From Cherax quadricarinatus (lineage: Eukaryota; Arthropoda; Malacostraca; Decapoda; Parastacidae): 64,000 nucleotides of DNA. This document shows, in pieces, positions 59,101 through 64,000 of the stretch (positions within the stretch are counted from its first letter, which is position 1; each line of letters opens with the position of its first letter). Both the position numbers and the translations under genes were made by a program. The stretch lies in NCBI RefSeq assembly GCF_038502225.1, contig NC_091374.1:6703538-6767537 (forward strand), read 5' to 3'. The notes under the pieces are model-generated. The model searched no databases, was not told where the DNA came from, and saw nothing but the letters and a program-made list of their open reading frames with translations.

Positions 59101-62070
59101 GAAGAGGGTAAGGTACCTAGGGATTGGCAGTGAACATGCATAGTTCCTTTGTATAAAGGCAAAGGGGACAAAAGAGAGTGCAAAAATTATAGGGGGATAA
59201 GTCTGTTGAGTATACCTGGTAAAGTGTATGGTAGAGTTATTATTGAAAGAATTAAGAGTAAGACGGAGAGTAAGATAGCAGATGAACGAGGAGGCTTTAG
59301 GAAAGATAGGGGGTGTGTGGACCAGGTGTTTACAGTGAAATTTATAAGTGAAAAGTATTTAGATAAGGCTAAAGAGGTTTTTGTGGCATTTGTGGATTTG
59401 GAAAAGACAGGGTGGATAGGGGGAAAATGTGGCAGATGTTGCAGGTGTATGGTATAGGAGGTAGGTTACTGAAAGCAGTGAAGAGTTTTTACAAGGATAG
59501 TGAGGCTCAAGTTAGAGTATATAGGAAAGAGGGAGATTATTTCCCAGTAAAAGTAGGCCTTAGACAAGGATGTGTGATGTCACCGTGGTTGTTTAATATA
59601 TTTATAGATGGGGTTGTAAGAGAAGTAAATGCGAGGGTCTTGGCAAGAGACGTGGTGTTAAAAGATTAAGAATCACACATAAAGTGGGAGTTGTCACAGT
59701 TGCTCTTTGCTGATAACACTGTGCTCTTGGGAGATTCTGAAGAGAAGTTGCAGAGGTTGGTGGATGAATTTGGTAGGGTATGTAAAAGAAGAAAATTAAG
59801 AGTGAATACAGGAAAGAGTAAGGTTATGAGGATAACAAAAAGATTAGGTGATGAAAAATTGGATATCAGATTGGAGGGAGAGAGTATGGAGGAGGTGAAT
59901 GTATTCAGATATTTGGAAGTGGACGTGTCAGCGGATGGGCCTATGAAAGATGAGGTGAATCATAGAATTGACAAGGGGAAAAGGGTGAGCGGTGCACTTA
60001 GGAGTTTGTGGAGACAAAGAACTTTGTCCTTGGAGGCAAAGAGAGGAATGTATGAGAGTATAGTTTTACCAACGCTCTTATATGGGTGTGAAGCATGGGT
60101 GATGAATGTTGCAGCGAGGAGAAGGCTGGAGGCAGTGGAGATGTCATGTCTGAGGGCAATGTGTGGTGTGAATATAATGCAGAGAATTCGTAGTTTGGAA
60201 CTTAGGAGGAGGTGCGGGATTGCCAAAACTGTTGTCCAGAGGGCTGAGGAAGGGTTGTTGAGGTGGTTCAGACATGTAGAGAGAATGGAACGAAACGGAA
60301 TGACTTCAAGAGTGTATCAGTCTGTAGTGGAAGGAAGGCGGGGTAGGGGTTGGCCGAGGAAAGGTTGGAGGGAGGGGGTAAAGGAGGTTTTGTGTGCGAG
60401 GGGCTTGGACTTCCAGCGGGTATGCGTGAGCGTGTTTGATAGGAGTGAATGGAGACAAATGGTTTTTAATACTTGACGTTCTGTTGGAGTGTGAGCAAAG
60501 TAACATTTATGAAGGGATTCAGGGAAACCGGCAGGCCGGACTTGAGTCCTGGAGATGGGAAGTACAGTGCCTGCACTCTGAAGGAGGGGTGTTAATGTTG
60601 CAGTTTAAAAACTGTAGTGTAAAGCACCCTTCTGGCAAGACAGTGATGGAGTGAATGATGGTGAAAGTTTTTCTTTTTCGGGCCACCCTGCCTTGGTGGA
60701 AATCGGCCAGTGTGTTAATAAAATAATAATCAGTGTACGTACCTCCATGAGAAGGTGGAGAAGAATCCTTCCTCCATAAGCCATGTGTGTCATAAGAGGC
60801 AATTAAAATGCTGGGAGCAAGGGGCTAGTAACCTCTTCTTCTGTATAAATTACTAAACGTAAAAAGAAGAAAAGCTTTTGTTTTTCTTTTTTAGGCCATC
60901 CTGCCTCAGTGGGAGATGGCCAGTGTATTAAAAACAAATCAGTGTATGGTGTCAGTATTCAGTTGGAACTTAGCCCTCCAACTTACGATGGGGCTACATT
61001 CCAACAAACCCATTGTTAGTTGAATATGAATATTATATGCTCAATAAATAAGTAAATGAATAGCTACTGTCACTGAATAAGTAAATAAACAAATAATTAC
61101 CGTAACTAACTAAATACCAGTATTGAAAAGTAAATAACTCCTGCAGGATAATTATCATAAATTTCATCTCCAAAGTGCAGGTACCATCCGGCTTACAACC
61201 AAGCTTGGTTCCGACCAACTGGTTGTAAGTCAAAATGGACGTAAGTCGAACCTTACTACTGAATATCAACATCATACTTTTGTAATGATTTTATTTTATT
61301 GTTTTGTTTTGGTATTTCATTTTTTACTTTACTTTTTATGCTGTTAGTACTGTATTTTATACTGTAAGGTTTAGGATAAACACTGTACAATACAAACAGT
61401 TGTTTACTTCCCAGAAATCTGGCATAAAAAACATGGTCGTAAGTCGAGTGGTTGTATGTCAAGCAGGTCGTAAGTTGGATGGTAGGTGTAATTGCCTTTG
61501 CACCATCATATAGTCAGAATATCCTAAGTCGAGGAGCACCTGTCTAGACTTGAATTACCTCAAGTATTGCATTATACTAGTGTAGGATCCATTTGCTCTC
61601 ATACTGACAGTAACACTAAATGGTTTTCTGGAGATTGCCATTGTTTTACAAGTCATAGTTAATACATTGTTACCAATTTGGTTTCTTTCTATTTTATGAC
61701 CAGAATTTATATCAAATTTATGTTATGTACTGTGTCTGGAAAAAAAAAATAGAAGTCTTCTTCCTTGAAGTAAGTCTTTTATGATCCCTTTGTTATACAC
61801 ACCCCACACACATTGTTAATGAGAACCTATTTTAAATCGTTTCTAAGATTTGCATTTTAACTGTTGTGATCATTCTATTTTGCTTCCAGGGTTTAAATAC
61901 ATATTAATTAGTTGTTATTAACAGAATCAGTGTCAGATTGGTGTACTACCATTGGGCACTGGTAATGATCTGGCACGCGTTCTTGGCTGGGGCTCGGCGT
62001 GTGATGACGACACACATCTTCCTCACATACTGGAGAAATACGAGAGAGCAACCACAAAAATGCTGGACAG
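38108..62070 (+). CDS. DGKH/DGKD-like: Type II diacylglycerol kinase (delta/eta class), nine internal exons, partial
   Basis: The enzyme phosphorylates diacylglycerol to phosphatidic acid at membranes, ending DAG signalling. Exons 38108-38188, 39674-39781, 42953-43055, 44102-44238, 49602-49693, 51107-51237, 54591-54759, 58022-58124 and 61925-62070 total 1070 bp; all are bounded by AG/GT and join without a stop. In the joined 356 residues: PH C-terminal half (1-63); C1a with H76, C89, C92, C106, C109, H114, C117, C125; C1b with H149, C162, C165, C180, C183, H188, C191, C199; catalytic domain from about 232, with VNSKSG (238-243), SGDGSVGW (290-297) and PLGTGND (317-323). The PH + C1 + C1 order and these motifs are the type II pattern as I know it from vertebrate DGKD/DGKH. 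PH start, accessory and SAM domains are not in the window. Delta versus eta cannot be told, and arthropods may have a single ortholog. Confidence 0.95.
38200..39415. repeat. 55-bp minisatellite in DGK intron
   Basis: Units start gaagtggtagtgagaaaggg, then agaatagtgggggttgtggt and gatggtagttggcat; about 16 well-conserved units from 38600 and older ones before. It begins about 12 bases after the exon a donor and is interrupted by a CR1-like 3' end at 38325-38512. Pro/His-rich minus-strand ORFs are artefacts. Confidence 0.93.
38325..38512 (-). mobile_element. CR1-like LINE 3' end within the 55-bp array
   Basis: Three 11-bp tail units (gtttacctgga), gagagttccgggg, the gcggcccggtctgtgaccag segment, and ccgactttaggtgcttgtcc at the 5' side. 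Same end as 28226 and 437-664. Confidence 0.88.
39420..39670. other. Single-copy-looking intron DNA before exon b
   Basis: AT-rich with no repeat recognised. It contains the presumed branch region and the ttttcactgcag acceptor of exon b. Confidence 0.5.
39674..39781 (+). CDS. DGK exon b: PH domain C-terminal helix
   Basis: Thirty-six codons in phase 0 ([20 protein letters not shown], then WIAALK and an N/T-rich linker ending HYYE). The [10 protein letters not shown] segment is the C-terminal alpha helix with the invariant PH-domain Trp. Acceptor tgcag, donor gtacat. The downstream intron holds three minus-strand LINE remnants. Confidence 0.93.
39905..40570 (-). mobile_element. RTE-like LINE, 5'-truncated, decayed
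   Basis: 3' end at 39905-39960 (ttattgacacatcggccgtt, tcccaccgaggcagggtg in reverse). The minus-strand ORF 40263-40565 reads [40 protein letters not shown] and [18 protein letters not shown], the conserved C-terminus of this family. Mutated relative to 44580. Confidence 0.85.
40610..40745 (-). mobile_element. RTE-like LINE 3'-UTR fragment
   Basis: ttaacacattggccatttcc, caccggggcagggtgacctg, aaaaagaag and cttgccagaagtgtgcc. It ends at cagttcaaaatag. Confidence 0.75.
40798..41560 (-). mobile_element. RTE-like LINE, 5'-truncated, younger
   Basis: 3' tail attttattatcacactggcc. The minus-strand ORF 41205-41510 covers the family C-terminus ([50 protein letters not shown]) with few changes. 5' truncation at about 41555 falls close to that of the nested copy at 46050 (tgcacttaggagtctgtgga region). 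Confidence 0.88.
42172..42360. repeat. About 60-bp direct repeat, three copies
   Basis: caagttcccaagacaaacat, tcttaataagaatagtgt and acttatgagcatttttaaga repeated three times with one or two base differences. Confidence 0.9.
42415..42580. repeat. 82-bp tandem duplication
   Basis: Two identical copies of gattacatgtaatcatgatc, aacggaaaaaggtaatggga through ttattacactgatcat. The unit starts with the palindrome attacatgtaat. Identity implies a very recent event. Confidence 0.93.
42705..42905 (-). mobile_element. LINE 3'-end fragment, tccgtaagccatg type
   Basis: tctcccactgaggcagggtg, acccgaaaaagaag, gttactagccccttgctctt and gcttccccatgg, the reverse of 21595 and 60755. It ends about 48 bp before exon c. 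Confidence 0.8.
42953..43055 (+). CDS. DGK exon c: first C1 domain, N-terminal half
   Basis: Encodes [12 protein letters not shown] and then [17 protein letters not shown], the His and first Cys pair of C1a; ends in phase 1 within a Gly codon. Acceptor ttcttcttacag, donor gtaatc. A minus-strand LINE 3' end (42705-42905) stops about 50 bp upstream, so the polypyrimidine tract abuts transposon DNA. Confidence 0.95.
43150..43220 (+). mobile_element. CR1-like LINE 3'-end stub
   Basis: ggtcaaggcctgggctgcgg and aggaattgaaccccggaaca, then ccctccaggtagac; decayed relative of 52310-52376. 43220-43860 shows no other supported feature. Confidence 0.65.
43866..44013. mobile_element. TTAA-flanked MITE, 148 bp
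   Basis: TTAA at 43862-43865 and 44014-44017. Terminal inverted repeats of about 47 bp (ctcttaaattgtccaaatgt against the reverse of cagtttaagca). TTAA duplication is the piggyBac signature. No coding capacity. Confidence 0.82.
44102..44238 (+). CDS. DGK exon d: first C1 domain, C-terminal half
   Basis: Encodes [19 protein letters not shown] and then [10 protein letters not shown], completing C1a with exact H-X12-C-X2-C-X13-C-X2-C-X4-H-X2-C-X7-C spacing. It continues into [16 protein letters not shown], the usual linker to C1b. Acceptor acag, donor gtgagt, phase 0 exit. A 148-bp TTAA-flanked MITE lies 88 bp upstream. Confidence 0.95.
44601..46586 (+). CDS. LINE ORF: endonuclease, RT start, fused to nested C-terminus
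   Basis: 661 codons. APE-type endonuclease motifs: GDLNAKVG (53-60), [12 protein letters not shown] (119-130) and SDHFLV (146-151). The RT entry is [32 protein letters not shown]. At genomic 46049 the host frame (MENR) runs into the nested copy, which happens to stay open and supplies [20 protein letters not shown] to the end. The RT palm (motifs A to C) is therefore missing from this ORF; it lies after 46855. A real product is unlikely. Confidence 0.85.
   Translation: MWIKVKVGCKKWVIISVYAPGEERNVEERERFWEMLSECIGAFEPSERVIVVGDLNAKVGETFREGVVGKFGVPGVNDNGSPLIELCIERGLVIGNTYFKKKRINKYTRYDVGRNDSSLLDYVLVDKRLLSRLQDVHVYRGATDISDHFLVVATLRVKGRWDTRRIEASGKREVKVYKLKEEAVRVRYKQLLEDRWANESIGNGVEEVWGRFKNVVLECSAEVCGYRKVGAGGKRSDWWNDDVKRVVREKMLAYEKFLQSRSDARREEYMEKKREVKRVVKQCKKRANERVGEMLSTNFVENKKKFWSEINNLTKPREQMDLSVKNRRGELLNGELEVLGRWKEYFEELLNVDEDREAVISCIGQGGITSCRSEEEPVVSVGEVREAGKMKGGKAAGIDGIKIEMLKAGGDIVLEWLVQLFNKCMEEGKIPRDWHRACIVPLYKGKGYKRECKNYRGISLLSIPGKVYGRVIIERIKSKMENRRMKDEVNHRIDEGKRVSGALRSLWRQRTLSLEAKRGMYESIVLPTLLYGCEAWVMNVAARRRLEAVEMSCLRAMCGVNIMQRIRSLEIRRRCGITKTVVQRAEEGLLRWFGHVERMERNRMTSRVYQSVVEGRRGRGRPRKGWREGVKEVLCARGLDFQQACVSVFDRSEWRQMVFNT
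46050..46842 (+). mobile_element. 5'-truncated LINE inserted into its own family member
   Basis: Flanked by the 12-bp direct repeat atggagaatagg (46038-46049 and 46843-46854). It begins at tatgaaagatgaggtgaatc after two extra bases and ends with the family 3' UTR and A17. Its sequence is a close copy of 47531-48310 in the host element, so both are young. Confidence 0.93.
46843..48063 (+). CDS. LINE ORF continuation: RT palm to C-terminus
   Basis: In frame with the host ORF on the other side of the nested insertion. Contains [36 protein letters not shown] (motif A), [20 protein letters not shown] (motif B; other copies read RQGCVMSPW), [20 protein letters not shown] (motif C, FADD at 47293-47304), and the family C-terminus ending [10 protein letters not shown]. 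Without the nested copy, 44601-46049 plus 46855-48063 is one open frame of 886 codons including the stop. Confidence 0.88.
   Translation: MENRIADEQGGFRKGRGCVDQVFTVKHISEQYLDKAKEVFVAFMDLEKAYDRVDRGSVWQMLQGGGVGGRLLKAVKSFYEDSEAQVRVCRKEGNYFPVKVGLRQGYVMSLWLFNIFIDGVVREVNARVLARGVELKVKESHIKWELSQLLFADDTVLLRDSEEKLQRLVDEFGRVCKRRKLKVNTGKSKVMRITKRLGDERLDIRLEGGSMEEVNVFRYLGVDVSADGSMKDEVNHRIDEGKRVSGALRSLWRQRTLSLEAKRGMYESIVLPTLLYGCEAWVMNVAARRRLEAVEMSCLRAVCGVNIMQRICSLEVRRRCGITKTVVQRAEEGLLRWFGHVERMERNRVTSRVYQSVVEGRWGRGRPRKGWREGVKEVLCARGLDFQQACVSVFDRSEWRQMVFNT
48739..49079. mobile_element. Tigger-like MITE (cagtagaacctcgg type)
   Basis: Left cagtagaacctcggtgcccg; right, reversed, cagtggaacctcagtactcg. Right flank TA; left TG. 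Internal ttgaaca motifs are mirrored. About 340 bp; no ORF of its own. Confidence 0.8.
49153..49355. mobile_element. cagtggaccccc-type MITE, 203 bp
   Basis: TA-flanked on both sides (49151-49152, 49356-49357). Ends cagtggacccccggttaacg and, reversed, cagtggacccccgcataacg. Reverse-orientation relative of the split element at 44496-48452. Confidence 0.9.
49602..49693 (+). CDS. DGK exon e: second C1 domain, N-terminal half
   Basis: Encodes [19 protein letters not shown] and then [11 protein letters not shown], supplying the His and first Cys pair of C1b. Ends in phase 2. Acceptor tttcacag, donor gtaagt. The intron before it is the largest complete one here (5.36 kb), swollen by nested transposons. 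Confidence 0.95.
50420..50570 (-). mobile_element. Old LINE 3'-UTR fragment
   Basis: cccattaagatagggtaacc, caaagacggaaactcattca and gcacatttccacttaacctt; diverged reverse copy of the RTE-like 3' UTR. 49700-50420 and 50570-50960 show no other supported element. A right-end-like gtggggcccctactgta is at 51035-51051. Confidence 0.55.
51107..51237 (+). CDS. DGK exon f: second C1 domain, C-terminal half
   Basis: Encodes [17 protein letters not shown], then [11 protein letters not shown] and [14 protein letters not shown]. It completes C1b (H149 to C199, X14 between Cys pairs) and enters the linker to the catalytic domain. Acceptor ccacag, donor gtacgg, phase 1 exit. Extended C1 ligands are all present. 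Confidence 0.94.
51293..51570. mobile_element. Tigger-like MITE, 278 bp
   Basis: TA at 51291-51292 and 51571-51572. Ends caggcacttctcgacgtgtg and, reversed, cagcctctcctcactcaata. It inserted 55 bp downstream of exon f's donor and abuts a CR1-like 3' end. Confidence 0.8.
51573..51640 (+). mobile_element. CR1-like LINE 3'-end stub
   Basis: ggaggcctggtcaaggactg, ggccgcgggggtgttgacct and ccagataaactccagg. Same terminus as 52310-52376. Confidence 0.75.
51722..51785 (-). mobile_element. RTE-like LINE tail stub
   Basis: tttttaacacattggctgtt and tcccaccgaggcag, cut off by the CR1-like copy that follows. Confidence 0.6.
51786..52376 (+). mobile_element. CR1-like LINE, 5'-truncated
   Basis: Reads [31 protein letters not shown] text, [20 protein letters not shown] and [20 protein letters not shown], then RELDRYL, colinear with the end of the RT at 28250-29614. 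Stops and frameshifts make it a pseudogene. 3' end gatctctggaataccctcca. Confidence 0.88.
52640..52975. other. Purine-rich intron DNA
   Basis: gagagaaagagagag and gaaggagagaagaa words without a fixed period; no gene. Confidence 0.5.
52979..54048. mobile_element. piggyBac-like non-autonomous element, 1.07 kb
   Basis: TTAA at 52975-52978 and 54049-54052. Termini ccctttgagggtcgac and, reversed, ccctttgagggttttcgtcg. No transposase ORF. A second copy starts at 62340 (ccctttcagggtcccc), sharing aggccctctccgaaactcgt and gaaaagatagagaatctttt. Confidence 0.85.
54185..54300 (-). mobile_element. RTE-like LINE 3'-UTR fragment
   Basis: tctcccactgaggcagggtg, acctgaaaaagaaacacttt, caccaccattcac and cttgccagagg. 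54300-54580 has no feature that I recognise. Confidence 0.7.
54591..54759 (+). CDS. DGK exon g: start of catalytic domain
   Basis: Encodes a variable linker ([13 protein letters not shown]) and then [36 protein letters not shown] and NGGPLLG. This is the first beta strand and NSKSG loop of the DAGK catalytic fold. Acceptor gtgacag; the donor is read as gg|gtaaga, which restores the frame with the next exon. Confidence 0.94.
54836..54959. mobile_element. Tigger-like MITE, 124 bp
   Basis: TA at 54834-54835 and 54960-54961. Ends cagtaagtcctcgacttaga and, reversed, cagcaagtcctcgacttaca. Compact and well conserved. Confidence 0.9.
55174..56313. mobile_element. TIR element (cagtggaacctctact type), 1.14 kb
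   Basis: TA at 55172-55173 and 56314-56315. Ends cagtggaacctctacttgcg and, reversed, cagtggaacctctacttacg. It contains a 23-bp minisatellite and a block (55845-56000, tcgaacatttctgctatttt) also found in the piggyBac-like element at about 53660-53800. Pogo/Tigger-like termini; no transposase. Confidence 0.88.
55637..55832. repeat. 23-bp minisatellite
   Basis: About eight units of gccactgctgcttcatgttg plus cct inside the TIR element. Confidence 0.9.
56465..56780 (-). mobile_element. tRNA-derived SINE, nearly complete
   Basis: tRNA head at 56705-56775: B box, reversed, ggttcgattcc; A-box-like tagcctggtggctaaagctc. Body with acccacaccagtcgactaac; tail ttatttccattggggtcc to ggttagccacccaggataac, ending in (gataa)n at 56485-56505. 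Best copy of this SINE in the window. Confidence 0.85.
57262..57545 (+). mobile_element. LINE C-terminus and 3'-end fragment
   Basis: Reads [20 protein letters not shown], then [19 protein letters not shown], a typical non-LTR C-terminal connector. The 3' end is agacctgctgcagtgttcct and ccattcttatgttctt. A different family from the CR1-like element. Confidence 0.75.
57690..57840. repeat. Short tandem duplication
   Basis: Two to three units with gctgtattaagctgtaatta and acagcc.ctc..acat. Confidence 0.7.
58022..58124 (+). CDS. DGK exon h: nucleotide-binding Gly loop
   Basis: Encodes [20 protein letters not shown] and then [22 protein letters not shown] is the ATP-binding glycine motif; vertebrate type II enzymes as I recall them read GGDGSVGW, so the first Gly is Ser here (codon agt). 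Acceptor ttttcag, donor gtaagt, phase 0 exit. A LINE copy starts 32 bp past the donor. Confidence 0.94.
58157..60476 (+). pseudogene. LINE ORF remnant with frameshifts and stops
   Basis: Open segments 58157-58724, 58699-59133, 59149-59457, 59412-59669 and 59691-60476. Lesions: stop taa at 58722; about 15 bases missing near 58740; stop tga at 59131; a 7-base loss near 59405 that removes the start of the YDRV part of RT motif A; stop taa at 59667. Motif C reads [10 protein letters not shown], so the second catalytic Asp is Asn. Clearly dead. Confidence 0.88.
58157..60725 (+). mobile_element. RTE-like LINE, second long copy
   Basis: Flanked by the 12-bp direct repeat ataatcagtgta (58145-58156 and 60726-60737). 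It starts inside the endonuclease ([16 protein letters not shown]) and runs to the complete 3' UTR. Closely related to 44580-48318 and without the nested insertion, so it shows the uninterrupted order. Sense to DGK, in intron 8. Confidence 0.93.
60755..60935 (+). mobile_element. LINE 3'-end fragment, tccataagccatg type
   Basis: ttcctccataagccatgtgt, gtcataagaggcaattaaaa, gggagcaaggggctagtaac and ctgcctcagtgggagatggc. Third copy of the 21595 family, following directly after the LINE at 58157. Confidence 0.8.
60960..61542. mobile_element. Probable pogo/Tigger-like element
   Basis: Left cagttggaacttagccctcc; right, reversed, caggtgctcctcgacttagg. Internal gtaagtcgagtggttgtatg and cgtaagtcgaacctta motifs are typical of this group. 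Flanks are not TA, so limits are tentative. 61543-61924 has nothing else supported. Confidence 0.6.
61925..62070 (+). CDS. DGK exon i: PLGTGND motif
   Basis: Encodes [38 protein letters not shown] and [21 protein letters not shown] is the second signature of DAGK catalytic domains. Acceptor acag, donor gtaaga, phase 2 exit, so coding continues in an exon beyond the window. The downstream intron enters the tRNA-like satellite at 62487. Confidence 0.95.
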
Positions 62071-62282
62071 GTAAGATTTACTATTGTTTAAGTTAAATGA
62101 AATGTGACAATCATTATTGGTTCGTTAACCATTTCATAGGATAATATTTTTATCTTAGTTGCAGTAGCAAACTTTATACAGTCCTAGAGGTGTTGTGAAA
62201 GTAGAAATTGTGAGCAATACAAAATTAATCAGCATAATAAATTTTATATAGGATTTGGGCTCAGTGTTGTTTTGAGAAACCA

Positions 62283-62334
62283 TTTTTTTTTTTTTTAACA
62301 TATCAGTCATCTTCCACTGAGGCAGGGTATTTCT
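62283..62334 (-). mobile_element. RTE-like LINE tail
   Basis: ttttttttttttttaacata, tcagtcatcttccactgagg and cagggta; cut by the piggyBac-like element. Confidence 0.65.
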
Positions 62335-62339
62335 TAGCC

Positions 62340-62486
62340 CTTTCAGGGTCCCCAGGCCCTCTCCGAGACTTGTTCTCAGGGTTGCCCCCCCCCCATTATT
62401 TTTTCTTATGAAAAGATAGAGAATCCTTTCCCGATCATAATGACACCAAAATTATGAAATTTGATGGAAAACTTACGGAATTATGA
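62340..62486. mobile_element. piggyBac-like element, left end only
   Basis: ccctttcagggtccccaggc, cctctccgagacttgttctc and atgaaaagatagagaatcct, matching 52979-53130. Truncated where the tRNA-like satellite begins. Confidence 0.8.
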
Positions 62487-63173
62487 ACCATACCCCCGGC
62501 CGGGATTGAACCCGCGGTCATAGAGTCTCAAAACTCCAGCCCGTCGCGTTAGCCACTAGACCAGCTAGCCACAATAAGATTCATCCAACTAGGTATATTT
62601 CTACACCATAGGAAAGTTAGCACAGGCACCTCTGTGACCACAAATGCAAGTTTTTACAGACGAATCTCCAGCTAGCGTGGCCGTGACGAACTCTAGCTCA
62701 AGTCCCTTCACTGCCGTCAACATGACTCAAGAAATCGTAATGACACGATTGCAAATAAACCATACCCCCGGCCGGGATTGAACCCGCGGTCATAGAGTCT
62801 CAAAACTCCAGCCCGTCGCGTTAGCCACTAGTGGCTAACGCGACGGGCTGGAGTTTTGAGACTCTATGACCGCGGGTTCAATCCCGGCCGGGGGTATGGT
62901 TTATTTGCAATCGTGTCATTACGATTTCTTGAGTCATGTTGACGGCAGTGAAGGGACTTGAGCTAGAGTTCGTCACGGCCACGCTAGCTGGAGATTCGTC
63001 TGTAAAAACTTGCATTTGTGGTCACAGAGGTGCCTGTGCTAACTTTCCTATGGTGTAGAAATATACCTAGTTGGATGAATCTTATTGTGGCTAGCTGGTC
63101 TAGTGGCTAACGCGACGGGCTGGAGTTTTGAGACTCTATGACCGCGGGTTCAATCCCGGCCGGGGGTATGGTT
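62486..63173. repeat. Perfect palindrome, 344-bp arms, no spacer
   Basis: Positions x and 125659-x are complementary from the centre (62829/62830) outward to 62486 and 63173 as far as I can read. The centre is ccactagtgg; the orientation switch falls on CTAG within the A box. Confidence 0.88.
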
Positions 63174-64000
63174 TATTTGCAATCGTGTCATTACGATTTC
63201 TTGAGTCATGTTGACGGCAGTGAAGGGACTTGAGCTAGAGTTCGTCACGGCCACGCTAGCTGGAGATTCGTCTGTAAAAACTTGCATTTGTGGTCACAGA
63301 GGTGCCTGTGCTAACTTTCCTATGGTGTAGAAATATACCTAGTTGGATGAATCTTATTGTGGCTAGCTGGTCTAGTGGCTAACGCGACGGGCTGGAGTTT
63401 TGAGACTCTATGACCGCGGGTTCAATCCCGGCCGGGGGTATGGTTTATTTGCAATCGTGTCATTACGATTTCTTGAGTCATGTTGACGGCAGTGAAGGGA
63501 CTTGAGCTAGAGTTCGTCACGGCCACGCTAGCTGGAGATTCGTCTGTAAAAACTTGCATTTGTGGTCACAGAGGTGCCTGTGCTAACTTTCCTATGGTGT
63601 AGAAATATACCTAGTTGGATGAATCTTATTGTGGCTAGCTGGTCTAGTGGCTAAAGCGACGGGCTGGAGTTTTGAGACTCTATGACCGCGGGTTCAATCC
63701 CGGCCGGGGGGTATGGTTTATTTGCAATCGTGTCATTACGATTTCTTGAGTCATGTTGACGGCAGTGAAGGGACTTGAGCTAGAGTTCGTCATGGCCACG
63801 CTAGCTGGAGATTCGTCTGTAAAAACTTGCATTTGTGGTCACAGAGGTGCCTGTGCTAACTTTCCTATGGTGTAGAAATATACCTAGTTGGATGAATCTT
63901 ATTGTGGCTAGCTGGTCTAGTGGCTAACGCGACGGGCTGGAGTTTTGAGACTCTATGACCGCGGGTTCAATCCCGGCCGGGGGTATGGTTTATTTGCAAT
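62487..64000. repeat. tRNA-like 272-bp satellite with inverted start
   Basis: Period 272-273 (gtggctaa at 62831, 63103, 63375, 63647 and 63920); runs off the window. Each unit has an A-box match (tggtctagtgg) and a B-box match (ggttcaatccc), about 50 bp apart, then gcaatcgtgtcattacgatt as in the SINE at 28055. The part 62487-62829 is the same unit on the minus strand. The T-arm pairs 4 of 5 bases and the acceptor stem does not pair, so this is SINE-like and not a tRNA gene. Confidence 0.92.

Noticed and set aside
62487..64000. Cluster of functional tRNA genes
   Set aside because: A and B boxes are present, but the acceptor stem does not pair and the units are tandem 272-bp repeats with a SINE tail.

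Overview
The window looks like genomic DNA of a decapod crustacean, most likely a crayfish. It has long introns with GT-AG splice sites, an arthropod-type signalling gene, very long microsatellites, and LINE, SINE and Penelope-like remnants of kinds I associate with decapods. The species cannot be fixed from the sequence alone. There are no prokaryotic features.

One host gene is visible. Nine consecutive plus-strand exons (38108-62070) encode the middle of a type II diacylglycerol kinase (delta/eta class): the C-terminal half of a PH domain, two C1 zinc fingers and the first part of the DAGK catalytic domain. The exons join in phase into 356 codons plus two bases with no stop. The 5' end (start of the PH domain) and the 3' end (rest of the catalytic domain, accessory domain, SAM domain) were not found and probably lie outside the window.

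Layout. 1-20440: minisatellites of period 20, 14, 18, 32, 23, 35, 36, 45 and 25 bp, plus (CT)n tracts; several grow inside or beside retrotransposon fossils. 20600-31100: dinucleotide repeats, reverse-transcriptase fragments, a Penelope-like endonuclease remnant, a 1.5-kb CR1-like LINE and tRNA-derived SINEs. 31700-33440: a 28-bp minisatellite. 33440-38100: degraded dispersed repeats. 38108-62070: the kinase exons, whose introns are packed with transposons. 62487-64000: a tRNA-like 272-bp satellite that starts with a perfect 344-bp-arm palindrome.

The transposons layer on one another. Intron 4 holds a four-level nest: one terminal-inverted-repeat element, inside it a second, inside that a LINE with a 14-bp target-site duplication, and inside the LINE a truncated copy of its own family with a 12-bp duplication. 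Four separate head-to-head inverted repeats (324-778, 12552-12710, 27333-27480, 62486-63173) are the most unusual recurring architecture. I found no convincing new multi-gene system; the unusual material is repeat architecture.
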